From Eupeodes corollae (taxonomy: Eukaryota > Arthropoda > Insecta > Diptera > Syrphidae), in assembly GCF_945859685.1 (NCBI RefSeq), contig NC_079147.1, positions 193,485,174 to 193,549,173 of the forward strand: DNA of 64,000 bases, read 5' to 3'. Both the position numbers and the translations under genes were made by a program. Shown here piece after piece: positions 20,745 through 32,834 of the stretch. The notes beneath the pieces are model-generated. The model worked only from the letters and a program-made list of their open reading frames with translations, made no database searches and was not told the DNA's origin. Positions within the stretch are counted from its first letter, which is position 1; every line of letters begins with the position of its first letter.

Positions 20745-21265
20745 TCTTAGAAAACGAAGGTTTTTAAGAAGTTGAAAATTTCAGAAGAAGAACACAACTT
20801 GAAAATTCGGTTATAAGTCTAGAAAAATGTGACTTTCCACAAACATGTCAAAATCTCTTAAAACGGTGCTTTTATGCAATATGAAGGTCGTAAACACCTT
20901 TCAAAAACAACAAACCCGGTAAGAAATAGTACTACAGTTTTCGCCATTTCGATTTAAATCTTCGAACCTCTGAAATTGTGCCTTAAAGCATCGTTTAGAT
21001 AACAGAGGAAGGAATACGAAAATAGTTTACAGAACTTAGAGAAAGTTCAACACAAGAAGAAACCTTAGAAATAAATTCTTTGATAATTCTTTCAGAATTT
21101 TTAACACTGACAAAACGGCATTCAGTGTAGCCCCAAAAACTGTAAAAGTAATTGGCCCTAAGGGATTAAAAAATCTATACGAAATCAAGACCGCAAATGA
21201 AATAGAAAGTTTAGTTAGACAGCATTGTGAATATTGGTGTTCATATTCAATAATATGCTTAAGAC
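20745..21265 (+). pseudogene. Pogo/jerky-like (Tigger-type) transposase relic
   Basis: Plus-strand relic of a DDE transposase of the pogo group within Tc1/mariner. Near 20790-20880 LEKCDFPQTCQNLL recalls the helix-turn-helix region of these proteins. Near 20900-20965 comes PFKNNKPGKK then LNLRTSEIVP, matching the PFKxGKPGxxW...LSLRxPE block. Near 21090-21200 comes RIFNTDKTAFSVAPKTVKVI, then GPKGLKNLYEI, matching the catalytic NxDET...PxKVxxxKGxK block with the first Asp kept but the following Glu changed to Lys. Frames shift and stops occur, and nothing of the second or third catalytic acid is visible after 21265. Inactive. Confidence 0.7.
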
Positions 21266-22004
21266 ATTTCAATTGAAAGTTTAATAGAAGTAAAAATTTT
21301 TTTAAGGTGCCTTTTTAATAATTAATATTTTTATAAAATACAAGGGCGGATAAAAGAGTTGTTCATCCCAAGGAAACAATGTCATTTACAAGAAATTTCT
21401 TCCCAGAATATGGAGGAAAATAAACCTTGTGTGGTTTCACTTTTAAGGTCTTATATGAGTTCAAATTATTATTCTTACTATTTTTAAGCACCGCACTCTT
21501 GAAAATCCCATCCATTTTTAAGATTGTATGCATATCTTAAATACACGACTACATGTGACGATTTATTAAGGCTCCTAAATTATCATTGCTGGCCTAAAAA
21601 ATTCCAACAAAATAAAAAAAAAGAAAAAAGAAAACTTAAGCTGCAGAAGTAGAAAAAAGAAATCTTGATCGCAAAAACTGGGAAGGGAAAAACAAAACGA
21701 AAAAATGAGTTTAAAGTAAATGTCTTCATTTAATCTCATGATATGTATATTTGGATCTAAAATCAATTTTTTCCAATTGTCAGTTGTAGGTTTTTTGGGG
21801 TATTTATTTTTTGTAAACACTTTTTATAATTCGATTTTTCTAAACTCTCGATCGGATGCTAAAAACCTTAGTTTTCCTATCACAAGTGTATAATTCTGGA
21901 GGTTTTCTTCAAATCCTATCTTATTGTATGCAGACGGTCTGATTGTTCAAATTGAAAATGTTGACATTTCTCAAATCATGTTTAATTTCTCTAATCCTAT
22001 ACTT
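21266..22004. other. No feature seen
   Basis: AT-rich. An 81-codon minus-strand frame (21575-21820) is low-complexity (Phe/Lys-rich) and unassigned. Confidence 0.4.
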
Positions 22005-23045
22005 CCTGTACTAATATTATCAATAGAAAAGTCTGTTTGTTTGCTTGTTTGTTTGTCCGTTCTTCACGGAGCAATGAAGCAATTTAATGATATGGTTTTT
22101 GGTGTGGAAGTAGTTACACAGCTGGTAAATAGTTTAAGCTACTTTTAACCGCGTGAAAATACCTCATTCACAGCTCATTCGAAAAAATCTGCCAGTAACA
22201 CTTATAATCAGATATTTAATGCATTCATTTTTTAGTACACTAATTGTAAGCATATTATTAGGTGCTGCCTTCGTGGTTACTTATCATTAGGCTCTTCTTA
22301 ACAAAAAAAATAAATAATAATGCTGAGACACAATTAAAAATAAAAAAAGGGTGGTTGAAAACCGGTGCTGAGGGCTACGAGACACTAACTGAAGATTTTT
22401 GTAATCTTGTACACAGTAATTCTGAACTTATTGCAAGGTACAAAATAACATACATGACGATCAATTTCTATGTCAAAGGGTAATTCTAGCCCCAGGAAAT
22501 AATATTGTTGTAAAAATAAATTCATAAATATTGGATGAAGTAGCAGGATATACGAGGGAGTATTTGTCAAAAGACATAGTCATAGATTTAAAACAGAACA
22601 CTTTATACCAAGTATGGCACCTGAGTGCCGAACGCCCTCAAATAAGGTGCCATTAAATTAGACGTGCCAGTAGTACTTATGCGAAGTTTAGAAGCCCTCG
22701 GTTATGTAAGGGAACAAGACTTTGTATTTCACAACTTGGGCGATTCGTTATTAGTGCTAATATCTTAACCAGCATTGGAAAGGGTGAAAATGTAATTATT
22801 CCTTAAATACCAAACATTTCTACAAATTTACCATTTCAATTCAAAAGGCTTCAATTCCTCATTAAAGCTACTCGTAGTTTTGGTAAAACAATTAATAAGG
22901 TGAAAGAACAAGAACTAGAAGAAGCAATAGTGAACCTATAAAAGCATTGCTTCGATTTGCAAGTGTCCAATGCACAAAATTTGTTCACTCTTTCACCTGA
23001 TAAAATAACATTTAGTATAGTGCACAAAGCTATATTAAAACAATA
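22005..23045 (+). mobile_element. Helitron remnant with C-terminal Pif1-like helicase part
   Basis: Plus-strand remnant. The first part (22030-22165) has a GTTTGTTTGCTTGTTTGTTTG tract and then sequence like insect Helitron 5' regions. From about 22380 the helicase C-terminal half is readable across frames: NFYVK, RAILAPRNNIVVKIN, GYTREYLSKDIV; then FVISANILTSIGKGENVIIP and LPFQFKRLQFLIKA (about 22735-22870); then FGKTINK and VSNAQNLFTLS (about 22880-23000), corresponding to the MTINKAQGQ and CSRVSNxQNL motifs of Pif1-like rolling-circle Helitron helicases. Many stops and frameshifts. No Rep domain and no defined 3' end were found. Confidence 0.72.
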
Positions 23046-23078
23046 AGTTAACTTTAACAAATATTTATATATAAAAAA

Positions 23079-23117
23079 TAAGGTGGAGCAGCAGTCCATT
23101 GAGAATTGGTCTTAAGA
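23079..23117 (-). repeat. 3'-end fragment shared with SINE copy 3 and the RTE
   Basis: ATAAGGTGGAGCAGCAGTCC followed by ATTGAGAATTGG on the plus strand resembles both the end of SINE copy 3 (25658-25693) and the 3' end of the RTE (14179-14215). It is probably a severely truncated copy of one of them. Confidence 0.5.
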
Positions 23118-25640
23118 AGCTAACAAAAAAGGCATTTCGAATACATGCACACAAGGATGTCTTTCTAAATTCTATTTACTTAGGTTCTTGGAAGCTTGAA
23201 ACGTCGAAAAATGTTTAAATCGACAAATTAGGTCGATTACAAAGACTTCCAATGGAAAGTTCCAAAGAATAACTATTTACAAATTTTAAATGTTTTCACT
23301 TTCTTTTACCGCGGTTTAAATCGATGAACCTATAATATGAACCTCATAAAAGCCACGAAAGTCAATGCAACTCCAAATCCTTGTGGTAATTTCAATTCAA
23401 AGTTGAAATGTAATTATTTCCGTTGAAAAAGCTACAACAATTACGCACTTCATTTTAAAAACTTAATATAACTTTATACCTACCAAAGACCATAACCAAA
23501 CACTCTTTACACACACATCCGCTAGCTTTCTGGATTTGGATCGCATCGAATCGGTCGCATTCTATTGTTCGTTAGAGTTGGCTTATAGCAACTTGTATAT
23601 AAAGTTTCCTTATAATTACTTTCACTTTCAACTTTAAACAAAAACAATCTTTTCCTTAGTCTCGTTAAGTTGGTTATACCAATACTATAACACCAAACAA
23701 CCAACAAACCAACTTAAGTTGCATTAAATTGCATTAAACGACTTGCACAGTTTAAATTACAAGTAGTAATTTTAAATTTAATTGCTCCCTCGTCCGATGC
23801 CATAAGAAGAAGAAGACGACGAGAAGCTAGTTTGATATTGTTGGTTCCATTCATCTCTCTATCTATATAAGACTTGTATAGTTATTGTAACAACGTTGTT
23901 TGACAACCACTTCCCCCATCATCAAGTTAATTATAACAATAAACCATTGCATACCATTTATACTCTTTTAAGTTGCAGTTTATTTTTTTAAACTAAAACT
24001 ATCGTAAAATGTGAATTCAATTCGTGACATTACACAAACAAAACAAAAAGGCTTCACGCAAGCTGCTAAAGTATATTAACAAATTTGTTTGTATAAATTT
24101 AAATTTAAAAGCTGAGAATTTGAATTCATTTTTTTCGTTTGTTGTTCCTTGTTAGTCAATCCTTAATGTTAACAAGACCCAAAATAAAAGACTTTCACGT
24201 ATCTTTGATCTTATTGTCATTACAATTAGGGAGTTTTATTGCAAACATTGCTGTTTATGGTTTTTTCGTTGTTGTCATTTTTTTTGTGGTCGAAACTAAT
24301 GTTTCTGTAAGATACATCTTTTCTCTCGCCGACTAATTGCTCGATTCAGAGAAAGATTAACACAAATTCAAAGGTCGTGAGGGGATTTTTCTTCTTTTTT
24401 TTATTTCATTTTCATTTTAACCTTTTGCATCGGAGAAGTAGGAGAAGAAGCAAAAAAAATGAAAAAAAAACTATGGTTATTGCTCATACAATACAAAAAA
24501 AAAAAACAGAGATGAAAAGTGATTGAAAGTTATTGCAGCAGAGAAGCTACAAAATCACATTTTAATGATGAGATTTAAATGAAAATATAAGAAAAAAAAA
24601 CGACAGGAAAATTAGAGAAAATAAAAGTTGTAAATTAAGAAATATAAAAAAACATGTAACTAATAGTGAAATAAAAAAAAATAGCTAGAAAACTTGTATA
24701 TGTATATCATATGTAGGTACATCAGAATTAATACTTTCATTTGAGATTAATTTGATTTTGTTTTTACCTATGAAAAAATAAAATCAAGTTCGCACCTTCA
24801 CTCTTTTGTTTATATATTTTTATAATTGATTTGCTTACGGTGAATGGTGTTTTTTCTCAATTGTTTTTGTTTTGTAAAATAATAAAACTATAAAATTAAT
24901 CATATTTGATTTAATGCAATAGTCTTCTTCTCCTTCTTCTTCAAAATAAAAGAGAATGGAAAATGCGTCAGCAGAAGACCTAAATTTGAGTAGAGGGTTA
25001 GGTTAAGGTTAAGTGAAGCGTTAGGCAAGAAAATTGTTTTAATGACTTTTGGGGAGTAATAAAAAAATCTGTGTAGTAGAGAAATCAGCTCTTCAGTTAA
25101 TCGTTTCGAGCGTACATATATATACAAATCATAGCGAATGATATTTTATTTATCATGATGCAGGTGTATGTAGGTTCCAAAAATATTTAGAAAAGTGTTA
25201 TGAATTGAGTAAATATATACGTACTATTTTATTAAAATTTGTTGGGACCGTTTTTGCATAACAATGATAAAATTTCATTATAAAACCTCAAAGTTGTATT
25301 TTTCTTTAGTTAAAATGTTTTTTTTTGCACTGTTTGGCATACGTCAATGACTTATGACTTTTAACTTAAAAACACTAAAAAATGGGTTGTACTCTTTATT
25401 CTATTTAAGTAGGAATTATTTACACTGTGTTTTAGAACTATATTGCACAATTTACAGAGAGTTAGTGTACATTTCTAAATTAGTAAAATTTGTTTGTAAA
25501 CTATCACAGTTTATTGGAATGAGAGCAATTCGAAAGAAAAGCTACAAGAAATACTTTCTTAGATTGTCAGAATTATAGTAGTGAATGCATGAAAGCATCT
25601 TTATAAAAAATAAATAATGATATCTTACCAAAGTAAATTA
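23118..25640. other. No gene seen
   Basis: AT-rich, with poly(A)/poly(T) runs and short purine repeats (AAGAAGAAGAAGACGACG near 23805). No coding bias, RNA gene or transposon was recognised. Confidence 0.5.
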
Positions 25641-25932
25641 CTAAATAAATATATAAATAAGGTGAAGCAACAGACCATGAAGAACCAGGGCCTAGTGACT
25701 TACAACTCTTAACCATTCCTGTGTATGAGTAATGTTGTCAGGGATAGAGGGACCGACAGTTTATGTGCCGATTTCGAACGGGTAATTTGAGAAAGCACTT
25801 TTCATGACAAGAATTACTCACTTCTTCGCAAGAGGCAGTACCCGTGAAAAGATTAAGGTGTCAAAGGCAGGGATTGAACCCAAGACCCCTTGCATGATAG
25901 TCTAACGCACTAACCATCACGCTACGGGTACT
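25641..25932 (-). repeat. tRNA-derived SINE, copy 3 (full length, RTE-like tail)
   Basis: Minus-strand copy of the family, about 292 bp. The head TAGTACCCGTAGCGTGATGG starts at 25932. The A box GATGGTTAGTGCGTTAG and B box GGGTTCAATCCC are recognisable, and the body matches the other copies. Unlike copy 2 it continues past TTAAGAGTTGTAAG with a 36-bp end (plus strand AAGGTGAAGCAACAG...CCAGGGCCT, 25659-25693) similar to the RTE 3' end. It then ends in an ATTT-type simple-repeat tail (25641-25658). Confidence 0.88.
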
Positions 25933-25936
25933 AAAT

Positions 25937-26610
25937 GTCTTTAAAATAATCAAGGTAGAATTGCAAGTTGATTTCAATGTTAAAACCATCTGAAATATTG
26001 TATACAAGACAGGACTAAGAACTGATCCTTGTGGTACTCCTGCCAGAATTTCAAATGCTTCTGGGAAGAAATTATTTGCTGAAACCTTTCAAATATGTGT
26101 TTGTTTGATTTTAACAAAGAAAATTTAAAAATCAAGAACTAAATGTTTAAGAGTATAAGATCTTTATACCACACCTTGTCAAAAGCCTTTTGGAAGATCT
26201 CTTTTTGTATTATTATTTTTGCGATGAACTGTGCTTTGAGAGCTTCTAAACCTAAATTGTTCCTCTGGAAGGACATTTAAATGTAGCATCATTTTATTTG
26301 TTTGTATGAGTTTCTCAAGGCATTTACTCAAAAAACTGCATGTTATGAAGGAATTTTTTCCATTTTTTTTAAAGGAATAATTTTTGTTGTTTTCCATTTC
26401 TTTGGGGAGTTAGTTATTTTTCAACAAGCAGTAAGAAAAAGTTTGTACACCTTTCTCGTGTAGGTTTTTCAAAATTATATTTTTCAAACCAATAATTTTT
26501 TCCGTTTTGAACGACCACATTTTCAAAGAAGAATGTTCCATTAGTTCCTCCAGGAGAAAATACGAACCACACTGTAACGCGTTGTGGATGAATTTGTTTC
26601 TCAACAATTA
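25937..26610 (-). mobile_element. Jockey-like LINE remnant (RT domain)
   Basis: Minus-strand remnant. From 5' to 3' on its strand: LLEELMEHSS region (about 26540), MENNKNYSFKKNGKNS (26360-26400, the WKxAKVIPIxKxxK block), FLSKCLEKLIQT (26310), LPEEQFRFRSSQSTVH (26240-26280, RT block 3) and ILAGVPQGSVLSPVLYTIF (about 25990-26060, RT block 5). The catalytic A block (FxD) between them is damaged and no YADD was seen. Frameshifts abound. It abuts SINE copy 3, which may have inserted near its 3' side. Confidence 0.8.
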
Positions 26611-27040
26611 AATGTGGGTTTTCGAAACCTTAATGTGATAATTTTGACATTAAACAAACCTATCAAGGAAACAAATGTAAGTTAATCGTTTTGGATAAAT
26701 CTACATAGTACGAGTATTATTTTTTTTTTGTGGAAAGTGCCTAATTCTGACTAACTTAAGACTGCCAGATGATGCATTGTCATATTTTCATTGGTGCTTG
26801 TTTCAAATTGTGCATATTTTTAAATGTCAACATTATTTTCCGTGGCAACCAATTTTTTGTTGATTCATAAAAGCTCAAATAACTTCTTTTCATTGAACTT
26901 CAAATTGTAAAATGTCATACAATACATTAATAAATTGATTTAAAACATTTTTCGAAATTTTGAGCTCTCCATATCAACTTCTGTTTCCTCAGTCTGCATT
27001 TAATGGTGATTTTTTAGATCAACGGAAAATATAATATATC
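26611..27040. other. No feature seen
   Basis: AT-rich spacer between two oppositely oriented LINE relics. Confidence 0.4.
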
Positions 27041-28110
27041 AAGCCGACTTTTAACTGTCGCCCAATAAGTAAATACTTAGAGAAAATTGTTAAAAGTAAA
27101 CTATATTATTTTTTCAGAGTCGAATTTCTATTTTGAAACACGGGGTTTTCAGTGGAAGGTTTACTACCACAAACTTTGGTTTCCTTTTCCAACAAAAGTT
27201 TTAAAACATTAGAAAAGCGATGTCAAATTTATGTATTTTTATTGATTTTAATAAAGCTTTTAGTAGGGTAAATCACCAAATTTTGTAATTCAAAAGTTTT
27301 TCGTTTTTGATGAACCTTACTTAAATTTTTAATATTTTTATGAAAGGTTTGTCTCCAATTCTATCTGTTTCCGAATGTTTAATATATGCTGATGACTTTA
27401 AAATGTTCAAGTCATAAATAAGTACAACGATTGTCTTTCATTTCAAAAAGAAAGATTTACATAAATAATTCCGATTATTGGTGTAGGAAAAATTAACAAA
27501 TTTTAAGTGCATCTTAGTGCCGTTTATCGAGTCCCATAATCTTTGATCATAAAATCATTGTAAGCAATTTGTACAGTTTTAATGAAACAAAGGACTTAGG
27601 CACTCTATTTGATTATAAGCTAACTTTTGAGTCTCATATAAGTTATATAGTTTCTAAAGCAAACTCTATGCTTGGATTTTTTAAAAGAAATTTTCCAATT
27701 TTAAAAAACTCTATGCTTGGATTTTTTAAAAGAAATTCTTCAAATTTTAAGTATCCATATACACTTAGAGTTTTGTTATGTTTTTTAGCTCGTTCGTTGC
27801 TAGAATAGAATTATATTTTGTGGAGCCCAAGTTCCAATTTACTGAGAGAATTGAAAAGATTCAAAAGAACTTTTTGAGACATGCTCTAAACAAATACTTT
27901 TGTTTAACTTGTAATATCAATCTTAACTACAATAGTAGATGTTCGTTGCTAGGAATCCAAACTTAAGTCAAGTCGGAAATTATATAGTGTTTTCTATTAT
28001 CGAGACATTATTTTTAAAGGTATTGGAATATTGCAAATGTGGCAATTTATATTTGAAATAGCTTACTCTACTTCTTATGGAAAGCGGGATTCCTCATTGT
28101 TGTGACTTTT
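27041..28110 (+). mobile_element. Jockey-like LINE remnant
   Basis: Plus-strand remnant, heavily mutated. Readable blocks: RPISKYLEKIVKSKL (about 27065-27110), FIDFNKAFSRVNHQIL (27235-27285, RT block A with catalytic Asp), LIYADDFKMF (about 27380-27410, YADD box), LGTLFDYKLTFESHISYIV (27595-27650), KANSMLGFFKRN (27658-27693, present twice), then ARIELYFVEPKFQFTERIEK and IQKNFLRHALNKYF (27788-27900) and SRCSLLGIQT. This is the expected order for a Jockey-type RT and its C-terminal region. Contains a 45-bp internal tandem duplication. Confidence 0.82.
27661..27750 (+). repeat. 45-bp tandem duplication inside the LINE
   Basis: AAACTCTATGCTTGGATTTT and about 25 further bases at 27661-27705 recur at 27706-27750 with a few differences. 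It is exactly 15 codons long and in frame, repeating NSMLGFFKRN. Confidence 0.9.
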
Positions 28111-28575
28111 TAATATCTATTATAAATAAATAAACATTTTTGTACTTAGATTTCAATTCAACATTTGGAGGCCACACGGGTGATGACTTCCCCAGACGTA
28201 CAAAATTGAAATTGAGTAAGTTAAATCTTCAAATATCAACATATCTTGTTAAATTGGGTTTTTCATCGTTTTTTTTTTAATTATTTTATCAAAATCTTAA
28301 AACTATCTTAAAGCTAGATAAAAATTCTTATAAAATCTAGCGTACATTTTTGTGCTCTAAAAACCAAGAAAATTTATAAAAATAACTTGGTATCCGTATC
28401 ATTGTTTTTATTTAATAGAAAATTTAAAAATAAATAAAAAAAGAAAACCGAAACCAATTATACTTTAATTATAATGAATTAAATTATAATACTTAAGCTA
28501 CGTTAGACTAACCAAAACCAATAATACTACTTAGAATTACTTAAAACTACTTAAAAACTTGAACAGGCACACTAA
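28111..28575. other. No feature seen
   Basis: AT-rich. Short ACTTAAAACTACTTAAAA repeats near 28530. Confidence 0.4.
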
Positions 28576-30080
28576 GCCTTTTTTTTTTTTGGTTCCACCC
28601 TGACTGTCCCTAACCTAATCCTTAAATCTATGCAAGCCGGCCATGACGAAACGCCCCAGACAACTTTAAATGACATTTTCAATTTGAAGCCACCAAAACT
28701 GGTTCTCCTGTCTCACCCTATCCCTTCGGTCCCTATCGGAAACAGTCCTACTGAACCGAAGGCACTCGGTTCCGTCCAGTGCGAGGACGTCTCGACTGTA
28801 AAGGAGTTGCCTATCTACAGTTTTACGGCTGACGTGGTAGATTAGCGGAACCGTCTCCCTATCCTGTATCAGCCCTCGATTGTCTAAACAGAGAAAAGCT
28901 TCGGGAGGAATGTTGCCACTTAAACGTGCACTTTCGTAGTACTCATTTCTGGGGTAGTAAGCCCCAAAAATTAAGCTGTTAGTCGACGACATCGCTCTCG
29001 CAATGTGACCCCTACCAAGCTTCAGCAAGAAATTATCTATTCTGTTTATGTTGGCTGTTGGCTCTGTTGTATAGAATCTGGTTGGAATCGTAATGTTTGT
29101 ACTCTGACTCTGGTGTTCTATGTAGTCCAAGGTAACGTCGCAGACATTTTTTCTCAAACACCCGAATCTTTTCCATTTGAGATGGGGCAACGTTGAACCA
29201 TACCGGGCACCCATAGGCAATCATCGGCCGGATAAGGGCCATGTAGCAAATCACTTTCACTCTGCTGTCAAGACTGCTGCTAAAAAACAACCGTTTTGTC
29301 AGGACAAAGGCTCTCCTAGCTCTGGCCAGAGCAGCACTCATATGTCTGTCGAAATACCAGTACTGATCCAACCAGATGCCAAGGTACTTTACTGATTTTA
29401 TTTACCAGTGGCTGTTGATTTGGTCCAACGATCACTAGACTTGTCCACTTCTTTCTAGTATCCCCTGAGGCTCCATAAAGTGGAGTCCTGAACAGAATAG
29501 TTTCGCATTTATGAATCATCGCAATATTGCTGAATCTTGTCGAAGTCACCTTGCAAAAGCGTCTTGATAACCTCAATTTTTTGGGCCGTTCTGTACGCAA
29601 TTATGTCGTCGGCGTGCGTTATTGCCTGAGTCAAGCTTGCTATCAGATCACTGGTGTAAATGCTGAATTAGATCGACGAGTTAACCGCTTCCTGGTGAAG
29701 ACCATTTTTAATATCAAAGATTTTGGTAGATGTTACATTACCAATTTTGACAATAAACCGTCTACCATTAAGCATGTCATAAGGCATATACAACAGTGGT
29801 TTACTTATGCTGAGTCCCTCTAACCATACGGTGTCGAAGGTCTTCTCCAAGCCAACCAGACAAGCACCCGTAAATTGCCTTTTAGATTTGTTCCACTGGA
29901 TATCAGAAACAAGTTTAGACGCAGCATGAATAGTTTCATGTCCCGCGTTAAAGCCGAACTGGTTATCCGGAATTATTGTATTGTTCTCAGCCCACTTAGA
30001 CTGAGCTCTGTTTATAACCTTCTCGAATACCTTACTGATACTTGGCAGAAGACTTATCGACTGAAGATTTGCGAGGTCAA
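28576..30080 (-). mobile_element. LINE remnant (LOA/Jockey-like), 5'-truncated with poly(A)
   Basis: Minus-strand remnant ending in an A11 run (plus-strand T11, 28580-28590), the expected 3' tail. Blocks in order: MEKTFDTVWLEGL (29810-29850, RT block A), FIVKIGNVTSTKIFDIKNGL (29700-29760), a THADDIIAY catalytic box near 29600 and CETILFRTPLYGASG (29470-29520). Then DQYWYFDRHMSAALARARRA (about 29310-29370) and MIAYGCPVWFNVAPSQMEK (about 29160-29225), LGLHRTPESEYKHY, and a long C-terminal frame (28666-29050) with LLKLGRGHIARAM and NIPPEAFLCLDNRGL. Frame breaks separate the blocks. It is the longest recognisable LINE relic apart from the RTE. The AYGCPVW...FE+KCLR pattern suggests the LOA group; clade not certain. 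Confidence 0.82.
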
Positions 30081-30084
30081 AAGT

Positions 30085-30180
30085 AACTCATGCCCTTTCC
30101 TTAGTCTCAAACTATCTCCTTACCAAATTTCATTTAAATCTTTTCAGTAGTTTAAGCGTAAAAGCGATCGTCCCACTTGA
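30085..30180 (-). mobile_element. Helitron-type 5'-region fragment
   Basis: On the minus strand TTACGCTTAAACTACTGAAA, then AGATTTAAATGAAATTTGG and AGATAGTTTGAG are the phrases found in 5' regions of insect Helitrons (compare 22040-22150 and 39590-39640). It sits against the truncated end of the LINE. Confidence 0.45.
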
Positions 30181-31980
30181 AGTTTCGCATGGGAATGCGT
30201 CATTTTTAGGGATGTAGTAATTCAAGCAATATCTGTATAGTAATAAATAAATAAGCTTTATGCTTTATCGCCCTGATTATATTACGACAACTCTTATTAG
30301 GTCCCAAAAAAACTTATTTTTTTAAATTGTATCTATGGTTTTCATTTTTAAAGAAATTGATTTAATTTCTTATAAACATTTTTAGGAAATCAGTTTTTGA
30401 ATATGAATTTTTTATTTTTGTTTAATTTTTACTTCACAAAACATTAGCTTAGGAGTGGACTTAAATACATACTTTAATCTAAAATAATATAAAGTGCATA
30501 TCTGTTTGTCTTTGTGTTTTTGTATATTTTAGTTTAAAGATGTTTGAGGTAAATTTTCAAACCCAATTTATTAACAATCAAACTTATAATATGTTATTTC
30601 CTTATATGAATTTGTAACGAGAATTGAAAGCCTCAAGTCACACTTCTCAATTGTTTATTTTTTTTTCATATGCTTAAGCTTTGATCGGCAGATTAAGATA
30701 TCAAAACTACAACAAAACTCAGTTTTGTTTTTCTTATTAGCTTAGGAAAAAAACTTCAACTTCAACCACATCATAGACGCACAATCGCATAGGTATTATA
30801 AATTAAGTTAGGTTAGTTATGCCTCTGGCTGTAATGAAGTGTTGCCTTACACACACTCACACACACCTTCCCACACACATATGAAATAACCACAAAATGT
30901 CGTAATATGGTTAAATTTATCTTTTTATTTGCTTACTTCCTTTTTTTTAAAGTTTATGTGTGCAAAAAGTTTTTTTTTTGAATAGTCAGAGTCTAATGGA
31001 TGTTTAAAGTTGCGAATTTCTTGAGGTTTTCAACACGGAAGTCGAAGTTACATATACTATGATTTGGATTAATATGAACAAAATAGCATGAGGGTGGTTG
31101 ATTAATAAGCTCATTGTGTGAACATTACCTGCCTATTGTGTACATATGCATTCTTTACGCGGACTGTAAAAAATACAATTAACACTTAAATAGCAAAACG
31201 AAATCCGTTTTGGTGTATTTTTGGAATTCATACTTATACAGAGAAAAATAAAGAAACAACAAAACCGTTTTAAGCCACAATAAGTAATATACAAGATTTA
31301 CGTCAATCTAAGTCTAAGCGGAAGTATGTAGGAGTTGGCTTGACGATACATTTTACGGCGATGGAAACCTCACCTCCAATATTTCCATCCGATAAATGCA
31401 AGAATAATAAAATTGAAATAACATAAACTATCTATTATAAGTAGCTGTTCTATAGGTTTAGCTTCATTATTCAATCATCAAGAAGCTGCTGTTTGGCATT
31501 CGATTTAATTTTAACGACAGTCGTAAAATTAGAATTAAAATCGTTTGAGCTTGTTTTCGATTTTATTCTACTGATTGAATGAATTAAGTCTTAGATATCA
31601 TCCATACAGGCAACGGGGATAAAATGTTTTTGATTGGATTTTTGTTTATGATAGAATTTTATAAGAAGTTGTAAAATTCAAATGTGGTTTTTATAGAAAC
31701 TTCCTCAATTAGAGGAAATAAATAAAAACACATTTAACGAAAATTATGACTGTTCGATTTTTGTGTAGGTCTCAATTAATATTTTACTTCAGCGAAAGTC
31801 TGTTCCTAACAAGAACGTTGAAAATACGACCTGTTTCGTAACTAGAAGACGTACATTTGCTGTCAACTCTAGTTTTCTATTAATTCGACGCGTTCGCAGA
31901 AATATCATGATTCTTTTTGTACTTCAATCAATGGTATGAAACAAGTATTGGTTTTTACTTAAAATGCTCTGAAATGTGAT
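30181..31980. other. No gene seen
   Basis: AT-rich. A CA-rich microsatellite lies at 30850-30885. No coding or RNA signal supported. Confidence 0.5.
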
Positions 31981-31984
31981 GCTA

Positions 31985-32800
31985 ATAGATAGTAAGGAAA
32001 ACCCCGGAAAAGATCAACGAGCTTTTCAAAACAAGAACCAACATCGTTTCATCGACTTCAAAGCCGCTTATGAGAGCAAAAGTCGCTAAGAGGTCTTGTG
32101 AACTTAGAATCACAGAAACATTGATCCAGCATTCTATTGGTGATGTGATAACTAAGAGTCTCGAAAAAAAAAATAAGCAGTGCGACATGGCAATGGGTAA
32201 GAGTTCAGCGCAAAAGTCATGTTAACCCCTGGAAATCACTATCTTTAACAGGTCTCCACAATTGGTTAGCTAGCCAGATTACATCGACATTTACGGCAGC
32301 TCCAACCGAGCTGTTTCAGCTATAGAACAGGTGAAATGCCTTCATGGCCTTGAAGTGAATGCTTTCAACAAACGAAGTCTCATTTGTCCACTGCTCAGGA
32401 CATAACGTATTTATTGGTAACAGTAATTTTAAGAGAGTCAAAGATTAAGAATCAGTTCCACAAACGACACCTTAGTGAAAATCCAACGAAGGAAAACTGA
32501 TTTTTTGAAAGACAATGGTCAGGTTAAATAAAACTCTAATTTTCTGTATCAAGATGTGGATATAGTTTACAGACCTAAAACACACTGGCTACACTCTCTC
32601 GACCACATCAAGCGAATCCCATCCCTTAAGTTTGAGACAGCGAAGAAGACCAAGCCTCTTCTACAAGGTCCTGGTCGTTACTGACGAAGCGCGTTTAGTC
32701 TCGATGACTAAAGGGAATTTGCAAGGGACCGCAAACGATGAATGAACACAATATTTAGGCCCTCCATTGTAAGACTGTCACAATTAAGAAATAAATTTTT
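31985..32800 (+). mobile_element. Decayed RTE-type LINE
   Basis: Plus-strand, much older relative of the element at 14165-17654. FIDFKAAYES (about 32046-32075) is RT block A. DYIDIYGSSNRAVSAI (32277-32325) corresponds to the catalytic YADDIDIIG region with the Asp pair partly lost (DYID). HGLEVNAFNKRSLI (about 32345-32390) matches the GLTVNEGKT region. LDHIKRIP and FARDRKR (32598-32740) match the C-terminal GHVERM and ARDRARW stretches. About 0.8 kb represents a region that is 2 kb in the intact element, so large internal deletions have occurred. Confidence 0.7.
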
Positions 32801-32834
32801 AAATATTCTCTCGTTTTCAATAGTGCATATTTAG

